A DNA stretch of 14,845 bases from an uncultured Eubacteriales bacterium (GCA_900548795.1 URLT01000041.1:1-14845); one strand, 5' to 3'. Shown: positions 1-7,019, numbered from the stretch's first letter. The notes: generated by a model not told the origin, from the sequence alone. Program-made: numbers and translations.

Positions 1-113
1 CGCCCGCCGAGGACGAAGCCGTTCACGTCGCGCGCGTGGCGGCGCGAGAAAATCCCCACGCCGAGCAGCACGGCGAAAAAAGCTACCAACATTATAACAA
101 GAATCAAATTCAT
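1..113 (-). CDS. Sodium:solute symporter (SSS family), N-terminal fragment
   Basis: Only the first 37 codons lie in the window; the gene continues past the left edge. The visible peptide begins MNLILVIMLVAFF, a single strongly hydrophobic helix (about residues 2-22), followed by a basic stretch (SRRHAR) and DVNGFVLGG plus the first two bases of an Arg codon. That arrangement, one helix then a basic linker then an 'F-x-L-GGR' motif, is the usual N-terminus of sodium:solute symporters of the SSS/SLC5 family, which import substrates such as proline, pantothenate or carboxylates with Na+. The ATG is chosen because AGGAG sits seven bases upstream. It starts 36 bases after the CoA ligase stop on the same strand, so the two probably share the T-box-controlled transcript. 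The substrate cannot be told from this fragment. Family call is moderate because so little is visible. Confidence 0.7.
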   Translation of the reverse strand, partial: MNLILVIMLVAFFAVLLGVGIFSRRHARDVNGFVLGG

Positions 114-149
114 TGTAAACTCCTTTTTCTCCCCCGGTTCGCGCGGTTT

Positions 150-1787
150 TTACTCGGTCGTCTGCGATTCGACGATGCGCGCGGCACGATAGCGCTCGCG
201 CAGAACCGGCTTTTCGATCTTTCCGGTGGGATTGCGCGGGATCTTGTCAAAAAGGATCCTTCTCGGGCGCTTATAGCGCGGAAGCCCCTTGCAGAACTCG
301 TTGATCTCGTCCTCCGTGGCCTCGACGCCGTCCTTCAGCTCGATGATCGCTGCGGCGATCTCGCCCAGACGCGGCTCGGGCAGGCCGATGACCGCTGCGT
401 CCTTGATCTTGTCGTTGCCGCGCAGGAAATCCTCGATCTGCACGGGATAGAGGTTCTCGCCGCCGGTGATGATAACGTCCTTTTTGCGGTCAACGAGGTA
501 GATGAAGCCGTCGGCGTCGCGCTTGGCCATGTCGCCGGTATAGAGCCAGCCGTCCTTGAGCACCTCGGCCGTGGCCTCGGGATTCTTATAGTAGCAGAGC
601 ATCACGCCCGGCCCCTTAACGGCCAGCTCGCCGACGCGCTCCCCCTCGACCTCATTGCCCTGCTCGTCGACGATCTTCGCCTCCCAGCCGAAGCCGGGGA
701 CGCCGATGGCGCCGACCTTGTTGATGTTCTCCACGCCGAGGTGGACGCAGCCCGGGCCGATGGACTCGGACAGGCCGTAGTTCGTGTCGTATTGATGATG
801 GGGGAAATAGCGCAGCCAGCGGTGAATGAGGCTGGGCGGAACGGGCTGCGCGCCGATGTGCATGAGACGCCACTGCTCGAGCATGTAGTGGTTCAGGTCG
901 ATGCGCCCGGAGTCGAGCGCGTCGAGCAGATCCTGCGCCCACGGCACGAGCAGCCAGACGATGGTGCAATGCTCCTCGGTGACGGCGCGGAGGATCCATT
1001 CCGGCTTCACGCCGCGCAGGAGCACAGCCTTGCCGCCCGTGAGCAGGCTGCCGAACCAGTGCATCTTTGCGCCCGTGTGATACAGCGGCGGGATGCAGAG
1101 AAAGACGTCCTCATGCGTCTGGCCGTGGTGGTTCTGCTCGACCAGACAGGCGTGATAGAGCGCCCGGTGGTTATGCAAAATGGCCTTCGGGAAGCCCGTC
1201 GTGCCGCTGGAGAAATAAATCGCGGCAAGGTCGTCCTCGGTCAGGCTGACGGGCGGCACGGTGTTGGCGCAGAAGCCCATCCGGTGGAAGCAGTCCTCGG
1301 CAAAGGCCGGGGGATTCTTCCCGACATAGAAAAAATACTTCACGCGCGGAAGCTGCGGGAGCACAGCCTGCACGCGCTCGGTGAATTCCGGGCCGAAGAC
1401 CAGCACCTCAACGTCTGCAAGGTCGGCGCAGTAGGCGATCTCGTCGGAGGAATAGCGGAAATTCATCGGCACGGCAATGGCGCCGGCCTTGAGCGCGCCG
1501 AAATAAACTGGCAGCCACTCCAGACAGTTCATCAGCAGGATGCCGACCTTCTGCCCCTTTTCGATGCCCCGGCTGAGCAGAAGATTTGCGAAGCGGTTGG
1601 CTTTTTTGTCAAATTGACTCCAATTCATCTCGCGCCGATACGGCAGATCGGGGCGGGTATTTTCGATCAGGCTGAATTCGCGCCATGTTTTGGCGCGGTC
1701 GCGCTCCTCGGAGGGGTTGATCTCGACGAGCGCCGTCTCCGCGCCGTAGAGGCGCGCGTTTCGCTCGAGCAAGTCGGTAATGACCAT
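150..1787 (-). CDS. AMP-binding acyl/aryl-CoA ligase
   Basis: A 545-residue adenylate-forming enzyme that should activate a carboxylic acid with ATP to an acyl-AMP and then transfer it to CoA. Family signatures in order: the phosphate loop YFSSGTTGFPK (191-201), YGLSE (337-341), WLYTGD (414-419, ribose-binding Asp419), DRKKD hinge (433-437), GGENLYP (442-448) and the C-terminal PTGK with catalytic Lys523. The length is normal for a class I CoA ligase. ATG at 1787 is preferred over an in-frame ATG seven codons upstream because AGGAAGAG lies eight bases before it, and the upstream ATG would fall in the T-tract of the leader terminator. It is preceded by a T-box riboswitch and followed by a Na+ symporter, so its acid substrate is probably imported and linked to amino-acid supply. 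The motifs do not distinguish fatty, bile or aryl acids; an aryl acid is my inference from the T-box. Confidence 0.9.
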   Translation of the reverse strand: MVITDLLERNARLYGAETALVEINPSEERDRAKTWREFSLIENTRPDLPYRREMNWSQFDKKANRFANLLLSRGIEKGQKVGILLMNCLEWLPVYFGALKAGAIAVPMNFRYSSDEIAYCADLADVEVLVFGPEFTERVQAVLPQLPRVKYFFYVGKNPPAFAEDCFHRMGFCANTVPPVSLTEDDLAAIYFSSGTTGFPKAILHNHRALYHACLVEQNHHGQTHEDVFLCIPPLYHTGAKMHWFGSLLTGGKAVLLRGVKPEWILRAVTEEHCTIVWLLVPWAQDLLDALDSGRIDLNHYMLEQWRLMHIGAQPVPPSLIHRWLRYFPHHQYDTNYGLSESIGPGCVHLGVENINKVGAIGVPGFGWEAKIVDEQGNEVEGERVGELAVKGPGVMLCYYKNPEATAEVLKDGWLYTGDMAKRDADGFIYLVDRKKDVIITGGENLYPVQIEDFLRGNDKIKDAAVIGLPEPRLGEIAAAIIELKDGVEATEDEINEFCKGLPRYKRPRRILFDKIPRNPTGKIEKPVLRERYRAARIVESQTTE

Positions 1788-1806
1788 GTTTCTGTCTCTT
1801 CCTTTC

Positions 1807-1837
1807 AAAAAAATCGCCCTCTGCTTCTTAGCAGAGG
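1807..1837 (-). terminator. T-box terminator hairpin (attenuator)
   Basis: On the minus strand CCTCTGC (1831-1837), a six-base loop TAAGAA, then GCAGAGG (1818-1824), followed by GCGA and seven Ts (1807-1813). It is a strong intrinsic terminator immediately ahead of the ligase ribosome binding site. Its 5' arm is shared with the T-box antiterminator, which makes it conditional. Confidence 0.92.
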
Positions 1838-2047
1838 ACGAGAAATTCCCGTGGTACCACCTCTATTGGTTCTCGGCGGATCAAGGATCCAGCGCTGTAA
1901 CGGGCGCGCCCGTCTCTGCCTACTGCTGCTTCGGCAGAGCCGCTCGGAAAGGTATTGGCAGCGTGCTCCGGCGCTGCCTCGCACCGCCCGGCAGCTCTCT
2001 TTCCCTTGCACACGCTGTTACTTGGTTTCGTCATTGCGTTCTGTTCA
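1807..2047 (-). promoter_or_regulatory. T-box riboswitch leader of the CoA ligase operon
   Basis: A complete T-box leader, about 240 nt, read on the minus strand. Stem I has a CAGCGTG/CACGCTG helix (2011-2017 with 1959-1965), an AGAGAG bulge strand and a distal hairpin GCTGCC/GGCAGC (1990-1995 with 1973-1978) with loop GGGCGGTGCGA. The specifier loop has AGTA on the 5' side and CCAATACC (1951-1958) on the 3' side. A 7-bp stem CTCTGCC/GGCAGAG and a GGATC/GATCC hairpin follow. The antiterminator is textbook: AGAGG (1860-1864), bulge TGGTACC (1853-1859), ACG, a loop, CGT, then CCTCT (1833-1837). CCTCT is also the 5' arm of the terminator, so the two folds exclude each other. Uncharged tRNA binding TGGT should favour read-through into the ligase. 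The bulge base T calls for a tRNA with discriminator A. Confidence 0.93.
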
Positions 2048-2053
2048 TGTCAT

Positions 2054-2082
2054 ACTTTATCACTTTTAATCAATAAAGTCAA
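2054..2082 (-). promoter_or_regulatory. Sigma-A promoter of the T-box operon
   Basis: Minus strand TTGACT (2077-2082), a 17-base spacer, then TAAAGT (2054-2059). Transcription would start near 2047, about 30 bases before the 5' arm of Stem I. An A-tract lies just upstream of the -35, close to the left end of the fold-back repeat. Confidence 0.8.
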
Positions 2083-2093
2083 GGGCTTTTTTC

Positions 2094-2310
2094 TTAGGGA
2101 ACCTCTGATTCAATCGCAAGAGCGGTCAGCGAGGGATTTTGTTCCAAATTGAGGTTTGGAAATTGCAGGAATCCTTTTCGTATTTCAAAATTTTCAAACC
2201 AATAAGTTGGGGCAAAAGACCCGCTGAGCGCCGCAGCTGATTGATTCAGAGGTTCCCAAGGGCAAAAGACCCGCTGAGCGCCGCAGACGATCGATTCAGA
2301 GGTTCCTTAG
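2094..2310. repeat. MITE-like fold-back element
   Basis: A non-coding inverted-repeat element filling the gap between the T-box promoter and the thioesterase stop. The left arm starts at 2094 with GGGAACCTCTGATTCAATCG at its outer end. The reverse complement of 2186-2260 matches the left arm over roughly 70 bases with scattered mismatches, including GGAACCTCTGA at the outer end, CAGCG in the middle and GGTTTG near the centre. The unpaired centre is about 2166-2185. A partial second copy of the right arm follows at 2261-2310. The trinucleotide TTA flanks both outer ends (2095-2097 and 2307-2309) and may be a target duplication. It has no open reading frame that looks real. It may end transcription for both flanking minus-strand units or simply be a dispersed repeat. 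Confidence 0.75.
2211..2310. repeat. Two tandem 50-bp direct repeats
   Basis: Unit one (2211-2260) and unit two (2261-2310) both begin GGCAAAAGACCCGCTGAGCG and share GATTCAGAGGTTCC near the end. They differ at a few positions around 2237-2242 and at the last bases. The period is exactly 50. They form the right arm of the fold-back element, suggesting slippage or nested insertion duplicated that arm. Confidence 0.9.
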
Positions 2311-2316
2311 ATTCGG

Positions 2317-2721
2317 CTACCGCTTGACGGTGTAGCCGTTCATGCCGACCCGCGCGACCGGCGTTCCCAGCTCGTCCGTCACCGACACCTCGTAGAACGT
2401 GACCGTCCGGCCGTGGCGCACGCGCCTTGCCTCAGCAAGGAGCGTTTGTCCCCGCGCGGCGGTCAGGAAGGTGATGTCCGCGTGCAGCGAGATCACGGTC
2501 GTGTCCGTCAGGCCGTAATTCGCCGCGACGGCCGAGGCAAAATCCGCCAGCGTGAAGATCGCGCCGCCCATGGGCGTGCCGCGCGCGTTGCGGTGCAGCG
2601 GCGTCAGCGGCATCCGGCAGAGCGCATAGCCCTCCCGCGCCTCGTCGATCGTGATCCCGGCCTGCTCGGTTGCGAAGCGGTCGCCGCGAAACTGCTCGCG
2701 CAGCGCTTCAAGCTCATTCAT
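2317..2721 (-). CDS. PaaI-type hotdog-fold thioesterase
   Basis: A 134-residue protein with the 4HBT/PaaI hotdog signature at 43-60: an Asn at 45, GTPMGG (48-53), then AIFTLAD ending at Asp60, the position of the catalytic acid in PaaI-type thioesterases. Such enzymes hydrolyse acyl-CoA or aryl-CoA thioesters as cytoplasmic tetramers. The His usually seen just before the GG pair is Met51 here, a variation found in some family members. ATG at 2721 is chosen because GGAGG lies just upstream and overlaps the stop of the LtaS-like gene; a longer in-frame start would lie inside that gene. Ten bases separate it from the upstream gene, so they are co-transcribed and probably translationally coupled. 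The substrate is unknown. A role in recycling stray CoA thioesters, or functional pairing with the nearby CoA ligase, is possible but not shown. Confidence 0.85.
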   Translation of the reverse strand: MNELEALREQFRGDRFATEQAGITIDEAREGYALCRMPLTPLHRNARGTPMGGAIFTLADFASAVAANYGLTDTTVISLHADITFLTAARGQTLLAEARRVRHGRTVTFYEVSVTDELGTPVARVGMNGYTVKR

Positions 2722-2731
2722 ATTTTTCCTC

Positions 2732-4735
2732 CTATTGCTTCCATTCAAAGATCCCGGTTTGGCTGAGGATCTGCGTCTCGTCGCTGATGGAAACCTGCGC
2801 AACGCAGATGAGGTCGCCGTCTCGCGGATTCAGCTCCGGCACATAGAGCAGCCCCTCGGAATGGAAGACCGTTTCATAGGGCGCGCCGTTGACGTAGACC
2901 CGGCTGTAGGGCGTGAAATGGTCGCCGCGGATATAATACCCGCCTGTGTCCTGCGTATCCTCGACCACGGCCGTCAGCACGATCTCCTCGACGCCGAACC
3001 GGAGCTGCGTCGGCTCAAGCGGACGCCCGGCGAGCGAATAGCGGTCGCCGCTGAGCATATCATACTCGAGCGCCTCAAGCTTGCTCTCGTATTCCTCGTT
3101 CTCCTCCGGGAAGCCGTAGCTCTGATGGTGGCGCATGATGACGCCCTCGTGAATGTCGCACAGCTCGAGAATATACGCGCCGAGCTGATAGGTTTGCAGG
3201 TCGCGATCCTCGGCCTCGATGGGATAGTTCGCCCAGACGGCATACTCCGTGCTCTGCACGTCGCCGCAGGACAGCTCCTCCTGCTGGATGTTGAAGCTCG
3301 GCAGATGGTCGCCGTAGACCACGAGGATGGTCGGCTCGTCAAAGTTCGCCAGCGCGCGCGTCAGCTCGCCGAGGAAGGCGTCGCTCTCCTTGAGCTGGTA
3401 GAGATAGTATTCCAGCCCGTTTTTGCGGCTCTCGTTGTCGTCCATGCCGGTGACGGCAATGGTCGGCGCGCCCTCGATGGGCACGGTCGGATATTTCCCG
3501 TGCGCCTGCACGGAGACGCCGAAGACGAAGTCCTGCCCCTCGGTCGATTGCAGCGCCTTGAGGATCTCGTTGGTCAGCACGCTGTCTCTCGCCCAGCCAA
3601 GGGGGTTATAGGACACGTCGTTCATATATTCCAGCGTGGTGAAGGTCTCAAAGGACAGGTTGGAATAGACGATGTTGCGGTCATAAAAGGTCGCGTTGTT
3701 GTTGTGGATGGCGTGCGTTGCATAGCCGAGCGCCTGCAAAACCGTCGCGACGGACTCGGTCGTGACCTTATTGACAGTTGTCATATAAGGGTACTCCCCG
3801 ACGCCGAAGTGATCCAGATTCATCCCGGTGAGCACCTCGAACTCCGTGTTGGCCGTGCCCGCGCCGATGGCCGGAACGGACAGCAGACCGCTCGGCCCGC
3901 TGCGCTTGAGCGCCTCAAAGACCGGAACGGGATTCTCTGAGAAGGTCAACTCCTTCAGATAGTTCGCGTCAAAGAAGCTCTCCATCTGCACAAAGACGAT
4001 ATTCGGCCGCGCCTGCGCGGTCTGCGGAAGGTCGGTCTGCTCGTCGAGGATCTCCTCCACATTCTCCTTGGAATACTCCTTCGGCTGGTTCACGCCGCCG
4101 GTCAGCAGGCTCACGGAGAAGCTGTAGCAGAAGCCGTTTTTATGATAGGCCTTCGGCAGGCTGGAAAAACCGCTTGCCCGGTCGATCCGCCCGTTCGACT
4201 GCATCAGGAGCGTCGCCGAGAGCAGCGCAAGGCCGATCATCGTCACATAGGTCAGGGAAAAGGTAAACGAGCGCTTCCGGCTTTTGGATGACAGGAGCAG
4301 ATAAAAAACCGCGCCGAGTGCTGCAGAGATGCCGAGCATGACGAGCAGCAGCGTGAAATGCGACATATATTTTTCAAAAATATCCCGCGTTGCGGACATC
4401 AGGAAAATATCCGCCGCCGTCAGCGGCATGGAGCGAAAGCGCAGGAGAATGAAATCCGTGATCGCCAGCGCCAGCCAATACACGGCGGCAAGGCAGACGA
4501 AAAACACCCGCTTGCGGAACAGCATCGAAAGGCTCAGGGTGAAGAACACGATCAGCGCACCGTAGAGAAACACCAGCGGCCTGCCGGTCAGGAAGGCGAC
4601 GGTGTCGGAAAAATTGCGCCGCGCCAGCAGCTCGACCGTAAAATTCAGCGCAAGCGCAAGCAGCGCATAGCACAGCAGCGTTCGATAGTCCGCCGTCGAC
4701 CAGCCGCTCAGCACCCGAGGCTCCTTTTTCCGCAT
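2732..4735 (-). CDS. LtaS-like lipoteichoic acid synthase / phosphoglycerol transferase
   Basis: A 667-residue membrane enzyme. Five hydrophobic helices (about 19-37, 54-72, 76-98, 127-148, 158-179) precede an extracellular sulfatase-fold domain (about 243-560). The metal and catalytic residues of LtaS are visible: Glu252 in FVQMESF, nucleophile Thr294 in GAGTANTEF, His412 in QAHGKYP, and Asp476-His477 in VVYGDHLP. The family moves glycerol-phosphate from phosphatidylglycerol onto a growing lipoteichoic acid or related polymer. Unlike the minimal LtaS it carries an extra C-terminal beta-rich segment (about 581-667) with YYIRGDHF and VYVNGAPY, resembling an IPT/TIG immunoglobulin-like domain. 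ATG at 4735 is chosen for the GAAAGGAGGGAG just upstream; an ATG 13 codons earlier overlaps the leader hairpin and lacks a clear site. It is followed ten bases later by the thioesterase. Whether it makes LTA or another glycerophosphate polymer is open. Confidence 0.92.
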   Translation of the reverse strand: MRKKEPRVLSGWSTADYRTLLCYALLALALNFTVELLARRNFSDTVAFLTGRPLVFLYGALIVFFTLSLSMLFRKRVFFVCLAAVYWLALAITDFILLRFRSMPLTAADIFLMSATRDIFEKYMSHFTLLLVMLGISAALGAVFYLLLSSKSRKRSFTFSLTYVTMIGLALLSATLLMQSNGRIDRASGFSSLPKAYHKNGFCYSFSVSLLTGGVNQPKEYSKENVEEILDEQTDLPQTAQARPNIVFVQMESFFDANYLKELTFSENPVPVFEALKRSGPSGLLSVPAIGAGTANTEFEVLTGMNLDHFGVGEYPYMTTVNKVTTESVATVLQALGYATHAIHNNNATFYDRNIVYSNLSFETFTTLEYMNDVSYNPLGWARDSVLTNEILKALQSTEGQDFVFGVSVQAHGKYPTVPIEGAPTIAVTGMDDNESRKNGLEYYLYQLKESDAFLGELTRALANFDEPTILVVYGDHLPSFNIQQEELSCGDVQSTEYAVWANYPIEAEDRDLQTYQLGAYILELCDIHEGVIMRHHQSYGFPEENEEYESKLEALEYDMLSGDRYSLAGRPLEPTQLRFGVEEIVLTAVVEDTQDTGGYYIRGDHFTPYSRVYVNGAPYETVFHSEGLLYVPELNPRDGDLICVAQVSISDETQILSQTGIFEWKQ

Positions 4736-4754
4736 AAGCTCCCTCCTTTCGAGC

Positions 4755-4784
4755 ACAAGCGCTGATGTTTCCACCAGCGCTTGT
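4755..4784 (-). promoter_or_regulatory. 5'-UTR hairpin ahead of the LtaS-like gene
   Basis: Perfect 10-bp inverted repeat ACAAGCGCTG / CAGCGCTTGT (4755-4764 and 4775-4784) with a 10-base loop. It lies between the predicted start of transcription near 4791 and the ribosome binding site. No T-tract follows, so it is not a simple terminator. It could stabilise the mRNA 5' end or be an operator. Confidence 0.55.
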
Positions 4785-4797
4785 CGAAACTATTTGG

Positions 4798-4825
4798 ATT
4801 ATAACACGCGTTTTTCAAAAAGCAA
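4798..4825 (-). promoter_or_regulatory. Sigma-A promoter of the LtaS-like/thioesterase operon
   Basis: Minus strand TTGCTT (4820-4825), 16-base spacer, perfect TATAAT (4798-4803), starting 17 bases after the glutamine synthetase stop. No terminator hairpin is visible between them, so read-through from the glutamine synthetase gene is also possible. Confidence 0.8.
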
Positions 4826-4842
4826 GTCTTTTTTGGGACGGA

Positions 4843-6984
4843 TCAGACCTCGAACATCAGGTCGCCGTAGGTCGGCACCGGCCAAATATCCTTGTCGACC
4901 AGCAGCTCGAGCTGATCGATCGGGTCGCGCAGCGCCTTCATTGCCGGGCTCACGCAGTCGTGGCAGAAAATTGCCGTCTCCTTCATGCCCTCGATGCCGT
5001 CGCTCTGCGCCATGCGCTCCTTGAGCGCGTTGAGCGCGTCGAAGGCCTCGTTCAGCAGCGCCGACACGCGCAGAAGCAGCTTCTCCTGCGCCGAGACGCA
5101 CGCCGTCGGGCAGGCGCTGCGCACCTTGCAGATGGAGTCGCTCAGCCGCGCCGTGTAGCGCACGACGGCGGGCACATAGTGCTTGGCCGCCATGTGGATC
5201 ATGGTGCGCGCCTCGATGCTCGTGACCTTGGCATAGGTCTCATAGAGGATCTCGCTTCTCGACTCCAGCTCGACCTCGGTCAGCACGCCGAAGCGCGAGA
5301 ACAGCTCCGCCGCCTTCTTTGTCGTCAGCGACGGGATCGACGCGACCATGCTCGGCAGATTCGGCAGTCCGCGCTTTTGCGCCTCCGCGACCCACTCGGC
5401 GCTGTAGCCGTTGCCGTTGAAGATCACGCGCTTATGCTGCCGCAGATTCTCGGCGATCAGGCGGTTGACGTCCGCCATGCAGTCGTCGCTCTTTTCCAGC
5501 ACGTCGGCGGCCTCCGCGAAGGCCTCCGCCATGATCGTGTTGAGCACGGTGTTGGCAATGGCGATGCAGTCGGACGAGCCGACCATGCGGAACTCGAATT
5601 TGTTGCCGGTGAAGGCAAAGGGCGAGGTGCGGTTGCGGTCGGTCGCGTCCTGCATGATGCGAGGCAGCGTGGAGACGCCGGTGTTGATCTGCGCGCCGTT
5701 GATGCAGCCGTCGGCCGTGCCGTTCTCAATGATCTGCTCGACCACGTCCTCAAGCTGGTCGCCGAGGAAGATCGACACGATGGCCGGAGGCGCCTCGTCC
5801 GCGCCGAGGCGCTGGTCGTTGCCGACGCAGGCAGCCGTCATGCGCAGAAGGTCGGCGTGGCGGTCGACCGCCTTGATGATGCACGAGAGAACAAGAAGGA
5901 ATTGCAGGTTGTCGTTCGGCATGGAGCCCGGCTCGAGCAGGTTCTTGCCGGTATCGGTCGAGATCGACCAGTTGTTGTGCTTGCCGGAGCCGTTCACGCC
6001 CGCGAAGGGCTTCTCGTGCAGCAGGCAGACCAGCCCGTGCTGACCGGCGACGCGCTTCATTGTCTCCATCATGAGCTGGTTCTGGTCGACCGCGACGTTG
6101 CAGGTGCAGTAGACCGGGGCGCATTCGTGCTGCGCCGGGGCGACCTCGTTGTGCTGCGTGGTCGCCGGGATGCCCATCTTCCAAAGCTCGCGGTTCAGGT
6201 CGGCCATAAAGGAGCCGACGCGCTCGCGGATGACGCCGAAATACTGATCCTCCAGCTCCTGCCCCTTGGGCGCGGGCGCGCCGAAGAGCGTTCTGCCGGT
6301 GTAGATCAGGTCGCGGCGGCGCAAATATTTCTGCCGGTCGACGATGAAATACTCCTGCTCGGCGCCGACGGACGGAATGACCTTGCGCGTCTCGGAATCG
6401 CCGAAGATGCGCAGAATGCGCACGGCCTGAGAGGAAAGCGCCTCCATGGAGCGAAGCAGCGGGGTCTTGTTGTCGAGCGCCTCGCCGGTATAGGACAGAA
6501 AGACCGTCGGAATGCACAGGATCGTGCCGCAGGCCATCTCCTTAACAAAAGCCGGAGAGGTGATGTCCCACGCGGTGTAGCCGCGGGCATAGTGCGTGGC
6601 GCGCAGACCGCCCGTCGGGAAGGACGACGCGTCCGGCTCGCCCATGATGAGCTGCTTGCCGGTCAGCTTGAGAATGGCGATGCCCGTCTCGCCCGAGGGC
6701 GCGAGGAAGGAATCGTGCTTCTCGGCCGTGACGCCGGTCAGCGGCAGGAACCAGTGCGTGTAATGCGTCGCGCCCTTTTCCACCGCCCACTGCATCATCG
6801 CCTTGGCGACGATGTCGGCGGCGCGCATGGAGATCTGGCCGCCGTTCTTCTCAACATAGAGGATCTCCTCGTAAACGTTCTGGGGGAGCCGCTGTCGCAT
6901 GACCTCCTTGGTAAAAACATTCGTGCCGAAGCACGCGGGCAGCGCGTTGCCGTCGCTGCAAACGGATCGTTCGGTGGTCAGCAT
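4843..6984 (-). CDS. glnN: Glutamine synthetase type III
   Basis: A 713-residue glutamine synthetase of the long GSIII class (usually about 700-730 residues, dodecameric), which makes glutamine from glutamate, ammonia and ATP in the cytoplasm. Diagnostic segments: THYTHWFLPLTG (73-84), the metal-binding GAEQEYF (207-213), HNEVAPAQHE (278-287), the active-site FAGVNGSGKHNNWS (327-340), and the RNRTSPFAFTGNKFEFR block near 450-470. The order matches full-length GSIII, with no gap or frameshift. ATG at 6984 is preferred over an in-frame ATG 19 codons upstream because that one overlaps the promoter, while GGGGGAG lies a short distance before 6984. It is a single gene with its own promoter and no clear GlnR-type operator. 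Nothing adjacent suggests a dedicated nitrogen cluster. The next gene downstream has its own promoter. Confidence 0.96.
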   Translation of the reverse strand: MLTTERSVCSDGNALPACFGTNVFTKEVMRQRLPQNVYEEILYVEKNGGQISMRAADIVAKAMMQWAVEKGATHYTHWFLPLTGVTAEKHDSFLAPSGETGIAILKLTGKQLIMGEPDASSFPTGGLRATHYARGYTAWDITSPAFVKEMACGTILCIPTVFLSYTGEALDNKTPLLRSMEALSSQAVRILRIFGDSETRKVIPSVGAEQEYFIVDRQKYLRRRDLIYTGRTLFGAPAPKGQELEDQYFGVIRERVGSFMADLNRELWKMGIPATTQHNEVAPAQHECAPVYCTCNVAVDQNQLMMETMKRVAGQHGLVCLLHEKPFAGVNGSGKHNNWSISTDTGKNLLEPGSMPNDNLQFLLVLSCIIKAVDRHADLLRMTAACVGNDQRLGADEAPPAIVSIFLGDQLEDVVEQIIENGTADGCINGAQINTGVSTLPRIMQDATDRNRTSPFAFTGNKFEFRMVGSSDCIAIANTVLNTIMAEAFAEAADVLEKSDDCMADVNRLIAENLRQHKRVIFNGNGYSAEWVAEAQKRGLPNLPSMVASIPSLTTKKAAELFSRFGVLTEVELESRSEILYETYAKVTSIEARTMIHMAAKHYVPAVVRYTARLSDSICKVRSACPTACVSAQEKLLLRVSALLNEAFDALNALKERMAQSDGIEGMKETAIFCHDCVSPAMKALRDPIDQLELLVDKDIWPVPTYGDLMFEV

Positions 6985-7019
6985 TGCTTCCACTCCCCCT
7001 TTTTGAATGATTGATGTCA

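Noticed and set aside
36..2069. 677-codon open frame on the plus strand opposite the CoA ligase
   Set aside because: The minus-strand frame has all CoA ligase motifs; the plus frame is an antisense by-product of GC-rich codons and also runs through the T-box leader.
2211..2310. CRISPR array
   Set aside because: Only two directly abutting 50-bp units without spacers, and they belong to an inverted-repeat element; no cas genes.
4754..4785. Terminator of the glutamine synthetase transcript
   Set aside because: The hairpin lies downstream of a strong TATAAT promoter for the next gene and lacks a T-tract, so it belongs to the next gene's leader.
4765..7014. 749-codon open frame on the plus strand opposite glutamine synthetase
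   Set aside because: It is Arg/Ala/His-rich with no family resemblance, while the minus strand encodes an intact type III glutamine synthetase.
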